The notes: a model not told the origin generated them from the letters alone. A DNA stretch of 64,000 bases from an uncultured Oscillospiraceae bacterium (GCA_910588145.1 CAJUPO010000003.1:161687-225686); one strand, 5' to 3'; positions 35,701-45,166 are shown, counted from the first letter of the stretch. Numbers and translations: made by a program.

Positions 35701-36319
35701 TTTTCAATGGACCAATACGCCCTTCTATTTCAGAAACAATATCATTGAGTCTCAACAGGTTCTCCTGAGCAGCTGTAAGCTTTCTTTCCGCTTCAACCTT
35801 TTTATATCTGAATTTTGAAATACCGGCTGCCTCTTCAAATATATCTCTTCTGTCGCTGCTTTTTGCGCTTACAATTTCCGCTATCTTTCCTTGTCCTATT
35901 ATAGAATATCCATCACGTCCAAGACCGGTATCCATAAAAAGCTCGTTTATATCCTTAAGCCTAACATTTCTGCCGTTAATTTTATACTCACTTTCACCGC
36001 TTCGGTATAGCTTTCTTGTAATGCTGATTTCTTTATCTTCAGTTTTCAATTCTCCGTCTGAGTTGTCAATATTAAGAGTTACCATAGCAAAACCAACAGG
36101 TTTTCTGGCAACAGTACCGGAAAAAATAACATCTTCCATCTTATTTCCTCGGAGAGTTCTGGTAGACTGCTCGCCCAGCACCCATCTTACCGAATCGCCG
36201 ATATTACTTTTTCCGCTGCCGTTGGGACCTACCACTGCTGTAAGCCCCTTGTCAAAAGTCAGCTGAATTTTATCAGGAAAAGACTTAAATCCCTGTAATT
36301 CCAATGATTTTAAATACAT
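32753..36319 (-). CDS. smc: Chromosome segregation protein SMC
   Basis: 1188 residues, full length. The ATPase head has Walker A GPNGSGKSNI (31-40) at the N-terminus, and LSGGEQSFIAICIYFAIL plus Walker B FCILDEIDAALDE near the C-terminus. Two long coiled-coil arms flank a hinge (about 510-660) that carries AGGSFTGGS. It organises and separates chromosomes together with ScpA and ScpB, which are not in this window. Confidence 0.98.
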   Translation of the reverse strand: MYLKSLELQGFKSFPDKIQLTFDKGLTAVVGPNGSGKSNIGDSVRWVLGEQSTRTLRGNKMEDVIFSGTVARKPVGFAMVTLNIDNSDGELKTEDKEISITRKLYRSGESEYKINGRNVRLKDINELFMDTGLGRDGYSIIGQGKIAEIVSAKSSDRRDIFEEAAGISKFRYKKVEAERKLTAAQENLLRLNDIVSEIEGRIGPLKTQAEKAEKYIKLAGERKKLEISVWVSRLNELRTKLDELENALLLSRTEYENLQNDIENEENKIQDAYRRIQESSVKIESFRDKIIETEQASSQYKADIAVFENDISHSSGALEAVIQRKSEQSESEKNTEKLIEEKFQAINELEKQISETKLELERVRKEFERVKLENEILEKNSGKAGTEISSFYIKQSEYLSDVNSSRSLLAETEEQLGRMAGQKSELESQLIEYKKEKIDITDGLRILEEKFLEMKNKSDGIERLYELKSEKLEGLKKDQENILFSVREKTQRKKLLIDLENSMEGFARSVKEIIKASSRGQISGIHGTVAQLINVKQEYSVAIETALGGAMQNIITEDDNTAKRCIRHLKEQRAGRATFLPLTSVRGNVLSDNRLYSEDGFVALGNEIVRCDEKYKGIINSLLGRTAVADNIDSAARIAKKYGYKFKIVTLDGQVVNAGGSFTGGSAVHSAGVFSRKNELETIDGDIELLKAKEKEKAQKAEAVSLEAEMLQKQAEELRADMNIASQDKIRFDSELSRVCAFESQTLKQLEEYDSRYNELNNKKLELAENISAAENRLMETEKLIKETEEQLLLDQGKQESVRNMRELLSAELSSLQIRFAELLKDREAAEREMKTLKEGAFSFKEHRLELDKEEKRLNAVICEKRSLIEDRKKQLEESANNINGFKTEIKKWQGIHSERDIYITNIRNGLRSLNEQKEKQSVEMSKTEERKNSAQKDYDGIVSQLYEVYELTRSEAENTAVKISDHLQAQKRLNELKIQIRALGNVNVGAVDEYREVSERYEFLSSQLDDVRSSKRELEKLIEDLTEEMRRIFAESFVIINNNFMEIFCELFGGGKAELILTDPENVLESGIEIRVAPPGKVIKNLISLSGGEQSFIAICIYFAILKFRPAPFCILDEIDAALDEVNVRKYAQYLNRYTDKTQFVLVTHRRSAMEEANVLYGVTMQEDGISKLLKMEQVDVYKPSGQ

Positions 36320-36322
36320 AAA

Positions 36323-37336
36323 TTATCCTCTGATTTCGCAATGATATTTAAGTATGCGCATATCGCCTGTTACCTTTATGTCAATACCCTTTGTATTTCT
36401 AAAATATTCGACGTTAGATTTTCTATGTCCCAGGGCTTTGCTGATACAAGACGGATTCACTGCAAATATTACGCTGCGATTATTAGAAATATCGTCATTG
36501 TAAAGTTTCTCAATTTCTGCGTTCATTTTCTGTCTGTAAATTTTGCTTTCACAAATTTCCCTAAAAGCCGGATGATAATAGCCTGCGATTTTTTCTCCCT
36601 CAACCTCATCAGAAGCATGAAGTCCGCATTTTATAACATCAATGCCGTTTTCCTCAAATTCCACAAGCATTTTTCCGCAAAGCTCCGTCATTTCCTCAAA
36701 AGGCATCATTTTATATTCACCGTTTTTATAAAATTCCGCAAGCCTTGTGCCCGACAGAACCACAACTGGATAAATCCTGACGGTATCAGGCTTTATCTGT
36801 ATAATATTATTCATAGTTGATACTTCGTCAGAATAACTGCTCCGGTAAAGTCCAGTCATCATTTGAAGTCCCAGTTCAAAACCATATTCCCTAATCAGCT
36901 CTGAAGCTTTGAAAACGTCCTCCGCTTTGTGCCCTCTGTCATTAGCTTCAAGTACGCTGTTAACCATACTCTGAGCGCCAAGCTCAATTGCTGTAACACC
37001 GTATCGTTTCAGAATATTAAGAATATCTTTGTTTATAGAATCAGGTCGTGTTGAAATTCTTATTCCATAAAATCCATCTTTCCCGATATAACTGCCTGCT
37101 GCTTCAAGAAGAGAAATCATATATGCCCTGTCAATAGCCGTAAAGCTTCCTCCGAAAAAAGCGATCTCACAATTTCGTTTGTCACTTACTTCCGAAAGAG
37201 CCTGCCTGCAAATACTGTGAACTTCTGACGAATCAGGCGCTGATTTGCTTCCGCTTATGGTTTTCTGATTGCAGAAACTGCACTGCTGAGGACACCCTGC
37301 ATGGGGAATAAAAATGGATATATTACTGTGCTTCAT
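36323..37336 (-). CDS. Radical SAM protein, Elp3-like clostridial group
   Basis: 337 residues. The iron-sulfur motif is C15-PQQ-C-SF-C22 and the SAM-binding GGSFTAID element is present, with STRPDSI and ELGAQS further on. The layout matches radical SAM proteins encoded between rnc and smc in many clostridia. No acetyltransferase domain follows, so it is not a full Elp3. The substrate is unknown; a tRNA or RNA role is only inferred from the relatives. It overlaps rnc by 14 bases. Confidence 0.88.
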   Translation of the reverse strand: MKHSNISIFIPHAGCPQQCSFCNQKTISGSKSAPDSSEVHSICRQALSEVSDKRNCEIAFFGGSFTAIDRAYMISLLEAAGSYIGKDGFYGIRISTRPDSINKDILNILKRYGVTAIELGAQSMVNSVLEANDRGHKAEDVFKASELIREYGFELGLQMMTGLYRSSYSDEVSTMNNIIQIKPDTVRIYPVVVLSGTRLAEFYKNGEYKMMPFEEMTELCGKMLVEFEENGIDVIKCGLHASDEVEGEKIAGYYHPAFREICESKIYRQKMNAEIEKLYNDDISNNRSVIFAVNPSCISKALGHRKSNVEYFRNTKGIDIKVTGDMRILKYHCEIRG

Positions 37337-38024
37337 ATCCCATAAGCTCCAACGCTTCTTTAGCCGCCATCTGCTCAGCTTCCTTTTTGCTTCTTCCGCG
37401 TCCGGTACCGATCACATTCGAGTTTAGGCAAACTTGAATCGTAAACGCCTTATTATGATCAGGTCCTGACTGACCAGCCAGTCGGTATTCAACCTTTTCT
37501 TCCGGGTTTTTCTGGATTATTTCCTGTAAAACGGTTTTGTAATCACTGAAAGACGATCTGATATTTTCAATATTTTCCGGAATAAAGTTCATAATATGCT
37601 TTCTTGCAGCCTCAAGTCCGCCGTCAAGAAAAACGGAAGCGATAACAGCTTCAAACGCATCTGCAAGAATAGAAGGTCTTTCACGTCCTCCTGTATTTTC
37701 TTCGCCCTTTCCCAGAAGAATAAAATTTCCCAAGTCTATTTGCTTTGCAAACTCATACAGAGATTTTTCACAAACAAGAGATGCTCTGATTTTTGTAAGC
37801 TCACCCTCCGGCAAATGAGTATAGTGCTCAAACAGATACTGGGATACTACAATCGAAAGCACGCTGTCTCCTAAAAATTCAAGGCGTTCATTACTGTGTC
37901 TTGTTTTTTTCTTCTCATTTGCATATGAGGAATGCGACAGAGCCTCTTCAATAAGCCCCTTATCAGAAAAACTGTAACCAATTATTTTTTCAAACTTTTC
38001 AATATGTTCTTCAATATTAATCAT
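37323..38024 (-). CDS. rnc: Ribonuclease III
   Basis: 233 residues. It cuts double-stranded RNA, including rRNA precursors. The catalytic signature is NERLEFLGDSVL with ADAFEAVIASVFLDGG for the second acidic cluster. A C-terminal double-stranded RNA-binding domain ends KKEAEQMAAKEALELM. The gene lies directly between plsX and the radical SAM gene; the acpP often found before rnc is absent. Confidence 0.98.
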   Translation of the reverse strand: MINIEEHIEKFEKIIGYSFSDKGLIEEALSHSSYANEKKKTRHSNERLEFLGDSVLSIVVSQYLFEHYTHLPEGELTKIRASLVCEKSLYEFAKQIDLGNFILLGKGEENTGGRERPSILADAFEAVIASVFLDGGLEAARKHIMNFIPENIENIRSSFSDYKTVLQEIIQKNPEEKVEYRLAGQSGPDHNKAFTIQVCLNSNVIGTGRGRSKKEAEQMAAKEALELMGYEAQ

Positions 38025-38042
38025 AAAAATTTCCTCGATAAA

Positions 38043-39023
38043 TCAAATTGATTTTTCAATAGCTTCAATAACACCGCCGTCTACACACGCCTTTGCCTGA
38101 CGAATCGCATTATAGAACGCTTTAGCATCAGAGCTTCCATGAGCTTTTATTACCGGTTTAGAAACTCCCATAAGAACTGCGCCGCCCTCTTCTGTATAAT
38201 CCATTTGCTTTCTCAGCGCTTTTATCTTTCCGAGAACCATAAGAGCCGACAGCTTTGATTTAATTCCTCCGGAAAAGATATCCTTCATTTTGTTACCTAT
38301 AAAAGCGCCCATGCCCTCATACAGCTTAAGTGCAACATTTCCTGTAAATCCATCTGTCACTGCAACATCAAAATTACCCTTAGGCATTTCCCTCGCCTCA
38401 AGATTTCCGCAGAAATTGACCGGAGCTTCCGATAATAGTTTATATGCTTCAAGTTCAAGCTCTCTGCCCTTAGTGTCCTCTGCCCCTACATTTATAAGTC
38501 CGACTCTCGGCTTCTTAATTCCCTTTACCTTTTCCATATAAGCGGATGCCATTATTGCAAACTGAACAAGCATATCGGAAGTACAGTCGATATTGGCACC
38601 GCCGTCAATAAGCATAAGACGGCCTTTTTCAGTAGGCAGAACCGGCGCAAGAGCAGCACGCTTTATACCTTTTATTCTTTTTACTATAAAAGTTGCACCC
38701 GCTACAAGTGCACCGGTACTGCCTGCGCTTAGGAATGCATTTCCTTTTCCCTCGCTTAATGCCTTAAGACCGACTGCAAGAGAAGTATTTTTTCCGCTTT
38801 TAAGTATTGTCGTTGGCTTATCATGAATGTCAAAAACACCGTCGGCATGTATTATATCCATTCTGCTGATGTCTATATCATTTTCACCGGCAGTTTTTTT
38901 TATTATTTCTTCATCACCCGTAAGAATAATATTTGTTCCGAGATTTTCTTCGGCAATTTTACAGCCTTTGATAACTTCCAGAGGAGCGTTGTCTCCTCCG
39001 AATGCGTCTACTATTATATTCAT
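38043..39023 (-). CDS. plsX: Phosphate acyltransferase PlsX
   Basis: 326 residues from the ATG of MNIIVDAFGGDN; a TTG two codons earlier overlaps the trmFO stop. It makes acyl-phosphate from acyl-ACP for phospholipid synthesis. Motifs include VDAFGGDNAP, LSAGSTGALVAGATF and ALAPVLPTEKG, ending with the glycine-rich TEEGGAVLMGV. It is three bases from the trmFO stop. Confidence 0.97.
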   Translation of the reverse strand: MNIIVDAFGGDNAPLEVIKGCKIAEENLGTNIILTGDEEIIKKTAGENDIDISRMDIIHADGVFDIHDKPTTILKSGKNTSLAVGLKALSEGKGNAFLSAGSTGALVAGATFIVKRIKGIKRAALAPVLPTEKGRLMLIDGGANIDCTSDMLVQFAIMASAYMEKVKGIKKPRVGLINVGAEDTKGRELELEAYKLLSEAPVNFCGNLEAREMPKGNFDVAVTDGFTGNVALKLYEGMGAFIGNKMKDIFSGGIKSKLSALMVLGKIKALRKQMDYTEEGGAVLMGVSKPVIKAHGSSDAKAFYNAIRQAKACVDGGVIEAIEKSI

Positions 39024-39025
39024 TA

Positions 39026-40333
39026 TCAAAACTCTTTTCCGCTAATAAGCAATGCCCTGAGCGCCTCTATGGCTCTGTCTGCATAAGCTGAATATTTCAA
39101 TTTTTTGTCTTTTATTCTCTCCGGCAGATCCGGAAGAATACCCATATTACAGCCCATAGGCTGAAATGTTCCGCTGCACCCTCCGCTTATGTAGCCTGTC
39201 AGTGCGCCTGTCATAGTTTCCGGCGGAAGAATCAGGGGTGCTTCACCTTTTATTCTTCTTGCCATATTTATCCCTGCCATAATTCCGCTTGCCGCCGATT
39301 CAATATAGCCTTCAACACCTGTTATCTGACCCGCAAAAAAAATTTCCGGATCGGTTTTAAGGCTATAATCCGGTGACAGCAGCTTAGGACTGTCAATAAA
39401 AGAATTTCTATGCATAACTCCATACCGCATAAATTCAGCGTTTTCAAGTCCCGGTATCAAAGAAAATACTCTTTTCTGTTCGCCGAATTTAAGGTTAGTT
39501 TGGAATCCCACAAGGTTATAAAGCGTTCCTTCAGAATTTTCTTTTCTCAGCTGCACTACTGCATAAGGACGGCGTCCTGTTCTCTTATCAATCAGTCCCA
39601 CCGGTTTAAGAGGTCCAAAACGCATGGTATCTTCTCCTCTTTTTGCTAAAACCTCAACAGGCATACAGCCCTCATATACTCTGAAATCACGTTTATCAAA
39701 CTCATGAAGCTCTGCGCCCTCAGCTTTTATCAGCTCATTGTAAAACCTCAGATATTCTTCCTTATCCATTGGGCAATTAATATAATCAGCATCTCCCCTG
39801 TCATAACGAGAAGCAAAAAAAACTTTTTCCTTATCAAGGCTTTCATATGTTACAATAGGCGCTGCAGCGTCATAAAAGCTGAGATAATTCCCGCATTTTT
39901 TCTGTATACTTTCTGCAAGACCGCCGGAAGTAAGAGGTCCTGTTGCAATAATAACAAAACCCTCGGGAATTTCTTCTATTTCCTTTTCTACAACCTTTAT
40001 AAGGGGATTTGATTTAATTTTTTCCGTAACAGTATCTGAGAATTTTTCACGGTCAACAGCAAGCGCTCCCCCCGCTTCCACTGCATTTTCCTTTGCGCTT
40101 GGAACAATAACAGAGCCAAGCATTTCCATTTCTTCTTTTAAAAGTCCTGCCGCCGAGTCATGCCTTGAAGCTTTCAGTGAATTTGAACATACAAGTTCAG
40201 CGAGTCCTTTATAATGATGTGCGGGAGTATATTTTTCTGGCTTCATCTCATAAATAACAGATTCTATCCCAAAACGTGCAAGCTGCCACGCAGCCTCACA
40301 GCCTGCAAGCCCTCCGCCTATAATTTTAACCAT
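39026..40333 (-). CDS. trmFO: Folate-dependent tRNA m5U54 methyltransferase TrmFO
   Basis: 435 residues. It methylates U54 of tRNA using methylenetetrahydrofolate and FAD. The FAD-binding start is IIGGGLAGCEAAWQLA. CSNSLKA with the catalytic cysteine and the C-terminal SGGCSGTFQPMGCNMGI are family features. The gene overlaps topA by one base; topA-trmFO is a common Firmicutes pair. Confidence 0.97.
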   Translation of the reverse strand: MVKIIGGGLAGCEAAWQLARFGIESVIYEMKPEKYTPAHHYKGLAELVCSNSLKASRHDSAAGLLKEEMEMLGSVIVPSAKENAVEAGGALAVDREKFSDTVTEKIKSNPLIKVVEKEIEEIPEGFVIIATGPLTSGGLAESIQKKCGNYLSFYDAAAPIVTYESLDKEKVFFASRYDRGDADYINCPMDKEEYLRFYNELIKAEGAELHEFDKRDFRVYEGCMPVEVLAKRGEDTMRFGPLKPVGLIDKRTGRRPYAVVQLRKENSEGTLYNLVGFQTNLKFGEQKRVFSLIPGLENAEFMRYGVMHRNSFIDSPKLLSPDYSLKTDPEIFFAGQITGVEGYIESAASGIMAGINMARRIKGEAPLILPPETMTGALTGYISGGCSGTFQPMGCNMGILPDLPERIKDKKLKYSAYADRAIEALRALLISGKEF

Positions 40334-42408
40334 CAGACATCCCTTTCATAACCGCAGTCCGGTTTTTCACATATAAGCTTTCCGGACTTTCCGCCCTTTT
40401 TGAATAACGTATTTCCGCATTTCGGGCATTTATCCTCAACCGGAGCATTCCATGTCATAAAATTACATTCAGGATATCCCTCACAGCCATAAAAGCTTCT
40501 GCCCTTCTTTGATTTTTTCAGTACTATTTTATTTCCGCAGACCGGACAGTTACCCTTGGTCTCCTGTACTATTTTTTTCGTATTTTTACACTCAGGGAAT
40601 CCCGGACAGGCAAGGAATTTTCCAAAACGTCCGATTTTTATGACCATGTTTCTTCCGCACTGATCACATACAACATCAGTTTCCTCATCAGGAACCTTGA
40701 CTCTTTTTCCCTCCATATTTTTTTCAGCCTTTTCAAGAATCTTTTCAAAATCTCCGTAAAAGCTGTCAAGAGTTTCAACCCAGTTTCTTTCTCCCCGTTC
40801 AACGCCGTCAAGATCATTTTCCATTTTCGCTGTAAATTTTACATCAACGATATGCTTAAAATGCTCTTTCATAAGGTCTGTTATAACCTCTCCCAGCGCA
40901 GTCGGCTTAAGCTGTTTTGCTTCTCTTTCAACATAGAGTCTGGCAAGTATAGTTGTTATCGTAGGTGCATATGTACTCGGACGTCCTATTCCATTTTCTT
41001 CCATAGTCTTAATAAGGGAGGCTTCTGAAAATCTTGCCGGAGGCTGAGTAAAATGCTGATTTCCGACAAGCTCCTTAAGCTTTAATATGTCATCCTTAGA
41101 GATCTCCGGAAGCATTTTATTGTTTTCTTCATCAGATTCCTTTTTCTCCTCATAAAGCCTTGTAAAACCGTCAAATTTAACTGAATAGCCTGACGCCTTG
41201 AAAGTACAGCCAGACGCGTCAATAGTTACCGAAACAGTATCAAGCAGAGCATTTGCCATCTGACTTGCAATAAATCTTTCCCAAATAAGCTTATAAAGCT
41301 TAAACTGATCATTTGAAAGACTTGATTTTATCTTTTCAGGAGTAAGCTCCGGAGTAGATGGTCTAATAGCTTCATGTGCGTCCTGAGCGTTCTTTTTACT
41401 CTTGAACACACGCGGAGAAGAAGGAAGATATTCTTTTCCGAAAAGGCTTTCAATACATTCAGACGCCGCATTTCTTGCTTCATCGGAAATTCTCAGGCTG
41501 TCCGTTCTCATATAAGTTATAAGACCAACAGCGCCGACTCCTTCTATTTCGATACCTTCATAAAGCTCCTGAGCAGCCTTCATAGTTCTTTTTGCCTGAA
41601 ATCCCAGCCGTCTTGACGCTTCCTGCTGAAGAGTAGATGTTATAAACGGAGGCGACGGCTGTTTTCTTGTAACACGCTTCTTTACCTCAGTAACTACATA
41701 CTGAGCGTTATCAAGCCTTGCCAGTACAGCGTCAGACTGTTCCTTGCTGCTTATTTCAGCCTTTTCTCCATCTATATGTGAAAGCTTCGCCTGAAATACT
41801 TTGCGGCTCGAGGGAGCAGTAAACTTTGCGTCTATGCTCCAGTATTCCTGAGGAACAAATTTCTTAATTTCCGCTTCACGATCAACTATCAGACGAACCG
41901 CAACAGACTGAACACGTCCTGCCGAAAGTCCTCTTTTAACCTTTTTCCATAGAAACGGACTGAGCTTGTATCCGACTACCCTGTCCAAAATTCTTCTTGC
42001 CTGCTGAGCATTCACCAGATCCAAATCAATCTTATGAGGATTTTCCATTCCCTTTTGAACGCCGCTTTTAGTAATTTCGTTAAATTCTACTCTGTTGTTA
42101 TCATCAAGATCAAGATTCAGCATCTGAGCTATATGCCATGAAATAGCCTCTCCCTCACGGTCCGGGTCAGTCGCAAGATATATCTTGCCGCTTTTCTTAG
42201 CATATTTTTTCAGTTCCTTTATTACGTCCTCTTTACCTTTCATATCTATATACTGCGGCTGAAAGTTATTCTCAAAATCAATTCCCATTTTAGATTTCGG
42301 AAGATCCCTCACATGCCCCATAGAAGCAATTACTTCATAATCTCCGCCCAAATATTTTTTTATAGTCTTGGCTTTAGCAGGAGACTCAACTATTACAAGA
42401 TCCGACAT
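40333..42408 (-). CDS. topA: DNA topoisomerase I
   Basis: 691 residues. It relaxes negative supercoils by single-strand passage. The TOPRIM domain starts LVIVESPAKAKTIKKYLG and has DPDREGEAI. The active-site Tyr is in LITYMRTDS (around residue 305). Three C-terminal zinc fingers begin CDQCGRNM, CPVCGNKI and CPKCGNTL. Located between dprA and trmFO. Confidence 0.98.
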   Translation of the reverse strand: MSDLVIVESPAKAKTIKKYLGGDYEVIASMGHVRDLPKSKMGIDFENNFQPQYIDMKGKEDVIKELKKYAKKSGKIYLATDPDREGEAISWHIAQMLNLDLDDNNRVEFNEITKSGVQKGMENPHKIDLDLVNAQQARRILDRVVGYKLSPFLWKKVKRGLSAGRVQSVAVRLIVDREAEIKKFVPQEYWSIDAKFTAPSSRKVFQAKLSHIDGEKAEISSKEQSDAVLARLDNAQYVVTEVKKRVTRKQPSPPFITSTLQQEASRRLGFQAKRTMKAAQELYEGIEIEGVGAVGLITYMRTDSLRISDEARNAASECIESLFGKEYLPSSPRVFKSKKNAQDAHEAIRPSTPELTPEKIKSSLSNDQFKLYKLIWERFIASQMANALLDTVSVTIDASGCTFKASGYSVKFDGFTRLYEEKKESDEENNKMLPEISKDDILKLKELVGNQHFTQPPARFSEASLIKTMEENGIGRPSTYAPTITTILARLYVEREAKQLKPTALGEVITDLMKEHFKHIVDVKFTAKMENDLDGVERGERNWVETLDSFYGDFEKILEKAEKNMEGKRVKVPDEETDVVCDQCGRNMVIKIGRFGKFLACPGFPECKNTKKIVQETKGNCPVCGNKIVLKKSKKGRSFYGCEGYPECNFMTWNAPVEDKCPKCGNTLFKKGGKSGKLICEKPDCGYERDV

Positions 42409-42460
42409 ATTTATTTCTATAATTTCCCGCAGTTACGGAAAATTTCTCCTTTCCAATATT

Positions 42461-43681
42461 TTAAGCCCGACAGAGTCTGAATTTTTTATCCTGTCCAAGC
42501 TCTGCAACACCAATTATCTCAAGTTCTGTAAGCAGTGCAAGTGTTTTCATAGAGTCCACACATATAAACTCAGCTATCTCGTCAGGAAGCAATCCTCCCT
42601 TTTCCTTAAGACAAGTCACAATCGAGCGCTGTTCGTCAGAAAGCTCATTGAGAATTTCCTCATCCAAATCAGGTTCAAGAGTACATTCTGCTTTAGGCGG
42701 TATGGTTTTTTCCTGTTTTTTCTTATTCTTAGTTCTTATATTTCTTACCGGAACCTCTTCACCAGACAGCTCCGGCCATTCAAAACCGTATCCTGCACTA
42801 AACCCTGATTCAGCGGTATAATATTCATATAAAATATCAAGATGGCTGAATATTGGTATTGCTCCGTCACGCAGATATTTTATCACACCTGCATATCTTT
42901 TGTCAAATATATCCGCCGGCGGAACACAAAAAACCGTTCTTCCCTGTTCTGCAGCATGATTAGCAGTTATCAGCGAGCCGCTTCCTTCTGAGGCTTCGGC
43001 AATAATAGTTCCAAAGCTTAATCCTGATATAATTCTGTTTCGTATATGAAAACAAAATCTATCCGGTTTTTTACCCGGAAAATATTCGGTTATTACGACT
43101 CCGTGATTAGCAATGATTCTTTTTGCAGACGCATTTTCCTTAGGATAATCCACGTCAAGACCGCAGGCAAGCACAGCGCAGGTAGTTCCGCCGGAAGTCA
43201 GAGCGCTTCTGTGCGCAGCTGAATCCAGTCCAAGAGCGAATCCGCTTACAATTGTAAAACCTCTTGCCGCAAGCTCTCCGCATATTTTTTCCGTAACTCT
43301 TTTACTATAATCCGCTGCTTTGCGTGTTCCCACACAGCTTATACAGGGATTATCCTTAAGACATTCAATATTACCCATACAAAACAGTACGGCAGGAGGG
43401 TTATAAATATTCTTAAGCGCCGGAGGATAATCAACATCCTCAAACGTTATTATATTATAACCCTTATTTTCACAGTATTCAATAATACTGTCGCACTGTT
43501 CTATATGTGTAGTTTCGGCGCTCTTTTTCTCTTTTTCATTAAGAAAATCCGGTTCTCCGGTACTTATGTTCTCATACGCCGAAACAATATCATTATATGG
43601 ACTAAGAAGCTCCCATATACGGTCGTTCCCAGGTGAAAAAGCCATGGAAAACCATAACCAGTATCTTTTGTTGCTATCCAT
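42461..43681 (-). CDS. dprA: DNA-processing protein DprA
   Basis: 406 residues. The Rossmann-like core has VGTRKAADYSKR, VSGFALGLDSAAHRSAL and EASEGSGSLITANHAAEQGR, all DprA signatures. A C-terminal winged-helix-like region (about 330-405) follows a basic linker. DprA loads RecA on incoming single-stranded DNA in transformation. The dprA-topA order is conserved in Firmicutes. Confidence 0.96.
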   Translation of the reverse strand: MDSNKRYWLWFSMAFSPGNDRIWELLSPYNDIVSAYENISTGEPDFLNEKEKKSAETTHIEQCDSIIEYCENKGYNIITFEDVDYPPALKNIYNPPAVLFCMGNIECLKDNPCISCVGTRKAADYSKRVTEKICGELAARGFTIVSGFALGLDSAAHRSALTSGGTTCAVLACGLDVDYPKENASAKRIIANHGVVITEYFPGKKPDRFCFHIRNRIISGLSFGTIIAEASEGSGSLITANHAAEQGRTVFCVPPADIFDKRYAGVIKYLRDGAIPIFSHLDILYEYYTAESGFSAGYGFEWPELSGEEVPVRNIRTKNKKKQEKTIPPKAECTLEPDLDEEILNELSDEQRSIVTCLKEKGGLLPDEIAEFICVDSMKTLALLTELEIIGVAELGQDKKFRLCRA

Positions 43682-44489
43682 TACCTGTCAGCTCCCACAT
43701 CATAATCCCAGCCGCCATTGCTGCGTTTAGAGAATCAATATTTCCAGTCATTTTTATCGTGATCTTTTTATTGCATGCAGATGAAACCTCATCAGGAAGA
43801 CCGTTTCCTTCATTACCGATAAAAATAATTCCTCCTGATTCAAAAGAAGTCTTTTTTAAATCAGACGCACTTTCATCCACAACTGCGGCAAAGGTTTTCA
43901 AATCGGATTTTTCAGCAGCAGAAAAAACATTTTCAAGGGATACACTCCTATAAACCGGCACTCTGAACAGGGAGCCCATTGTTGATCTGACAACCTTAGG
44001 ATTATAAACATCACAGCTATTACAGAACAGAACACCGTCCATTCCCATAGCGTCTGCCGTTCGTATGATCATTCCGGCATTGCCAGGATCCTGAAGCTCA
44101 TATAGTACTATGTATTTTCCGCCTTTTTTCAATTCTATAATATTTTCATATTTTTCATCAAAGGAACACTGAGCAAAAATACCCTGAGTATTTCCTGTAT
44201 CAGAAATTTTGTTTCCTATTTCGTCTGAAATAATAACAACCTTTATATTGTCATGTATCAGTTCAGCAAGTTTTTCTCCCGCAGAATCCGCCGCCGCTGA
44301 CTCCGTAATAAACACACGTCTGACAGGAGCATTTTCCTTAAGAGCGTCAAAAACAAGTCTTCGTCCCTCAAGAACAAAAAGTCTGCTGTTTTGTCTTTCC
44401 TTTTTTGAAGCCATAAGCTTTCTGAAAAATTTTACCGCCGGATTATCCTTTGAACGAATAATCTCAGTCGAAAATCCAAATGGATTCAT
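43674..44489 (-). CDS. TrmH (SpoU) family RNA 2'-O-methyltransferase
   Basis: 271 residues from the ATG of MNPFGFS; an upstream in-frame GTG lies inside a terminator and is unlikely to be used. An N-terminal substrate-binding domain (EIIRSKDNPAVKFFRKL, RLFVLEGRRLV) precedes a SPOUT domain with LYELQDPGNAGMIIRTADA, FIGNEGNGLP and IDSLNAAMAAGI. It methylates a ribose in rRNA or tRNA; the target is unknown. It overlaps dprA by eight bases. Confidence 0.93.
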   Translation of the reverse strand: MNPFGFSTEIIRSKDNPAVKFFRKLMASKKERQNSRLFVLEGRRLVFDALKENAPVRRVFITESAAADSAGEKLAELIHDNIKVVIISDEIGNKISDTGNTQGIFAQCSFDEKYENIIELKKGGKYIVLYELQDPGNAGMIIRTADAMGMDGVLFCNSCDVYNPKVVRSTMGSLFRVPVYRSVSLENVFSAAEKSDLKTFAAVVDESASDLKKTSFESGGIIFIGNEGNGLPDEVSSACNKKITIKMTGNIDSLNAAMAAGIMMWELTGNG

Positions 44490-44524
44490 AAAAGCTTCAA
44501 TCTCCAATCTGTAAAAATTAAACG

Positions 44525-44559
44525 AAAACACGCTCTAATATTAAATAAGAGCGTGTTTT
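44525..44559 (-). terminator. Terminator of the infC-rpmI-rplT operon
   Basis: AAAACACGCTCT pairs with AGAGCGTGTTTT directly after the rplT stop. Confidence 0.9.
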
Positions 44560-44567
44560 AAACAAAA

Positions 44568-44921
44568 TTAAAGTGCAGCCTTTGCCTTTTCAACAATAGC
44601 TGTAAAACCGGCAGGATCACTGATTGCAATTTCAGAAAGCATCTTGCGGTTAAGTGTAATACCAGCCTTCTTAACGCCGTTCATAAACTGTGAATAGTTC
44701 ATGCCGTTAAGCTTAGCAGCAGCGCTGATTCTTGTAATCCAGAGACGTCTGAAATCTCTCTTCTTCTTCTTACGACCAGCATATGCATAGTTACCGGACT
44801 TCATAACAGCCTGTTTAGCCATCTTGAAGTGCTTGCTCTTCGCGCCCCAATAGCCCTTTGCAAGCTTAAGTGTTTTATTTCTTCTCTTGCGAGTCATCAT
44901 CGCACCCTTAACACGTGCCAT
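44568..44921 (-). CDS. rplT: Ribosomal protein bL20
   Basis: 117 residues, normal size. MARVKGAMMTRKRRNKTL at the start and LWITRISAAAKLNGMNYSQF in the middle are typical. It binds 23S rRNA early in 50S assembly and in relatives represses its own operon through the leader RNA. It is the last gene of infC-rpmI-rplT. Confidence 0.98.
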   Translation of the reverse strand: MARVKGAMMTRKRRNKTLKLAKGYWGAKSKHFKMAKQAVMKSGNYAYAGRKKKKRDFRRLWITRISAAAKLNGMNYSQFMNGVKKAGITLNRKMLSEIAISDPAGFTAIVEKAKAAL

Positions 44922-44949
44922 AATCTATACCTCCGTTATTTTTCCGTTA

Positions 44950-45153
44950 TTACTTATATGGAACCAGTTTCTTGATTACAGGTGCATTTGCTTCGCTTGC
45001 AAGACCTGAAACTCTGGCAATTCTCTTTCTCTTTGTATCCTTCTGTGTAAGTCTGTGTCTTTTGTTAGTGTGCTGATATTTTACCTTACCGTTCTTAGTA
45101 AGCTTAAAACGCTTTTTAGCGCCTGAATGTGTTTTAACCTTAACCTTTGACAT
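44950..45153 (-). CDS. rpmI: Ribosomal protein bL35
   Basis: 67 residues from the ATG of MSKVKVKTHSGAKKRF behind AAAGGAGG. The HTNKRHRLTQKDTKRKR segment and the VIKKLVPYK end are typical. Upstream in-frame codons belong to another frame of infC and are not part of the gene. Confidence 0.98.
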   Translation of the reverse strand: MSKVKVKTHSGAKKRFKLTKNGKVKYQHTNKRHRLTQKDTKRKRIARVSGLASEANAPVIKKLVPYK

Positions 45154-45166
45154 AACTGTTCCTCCT

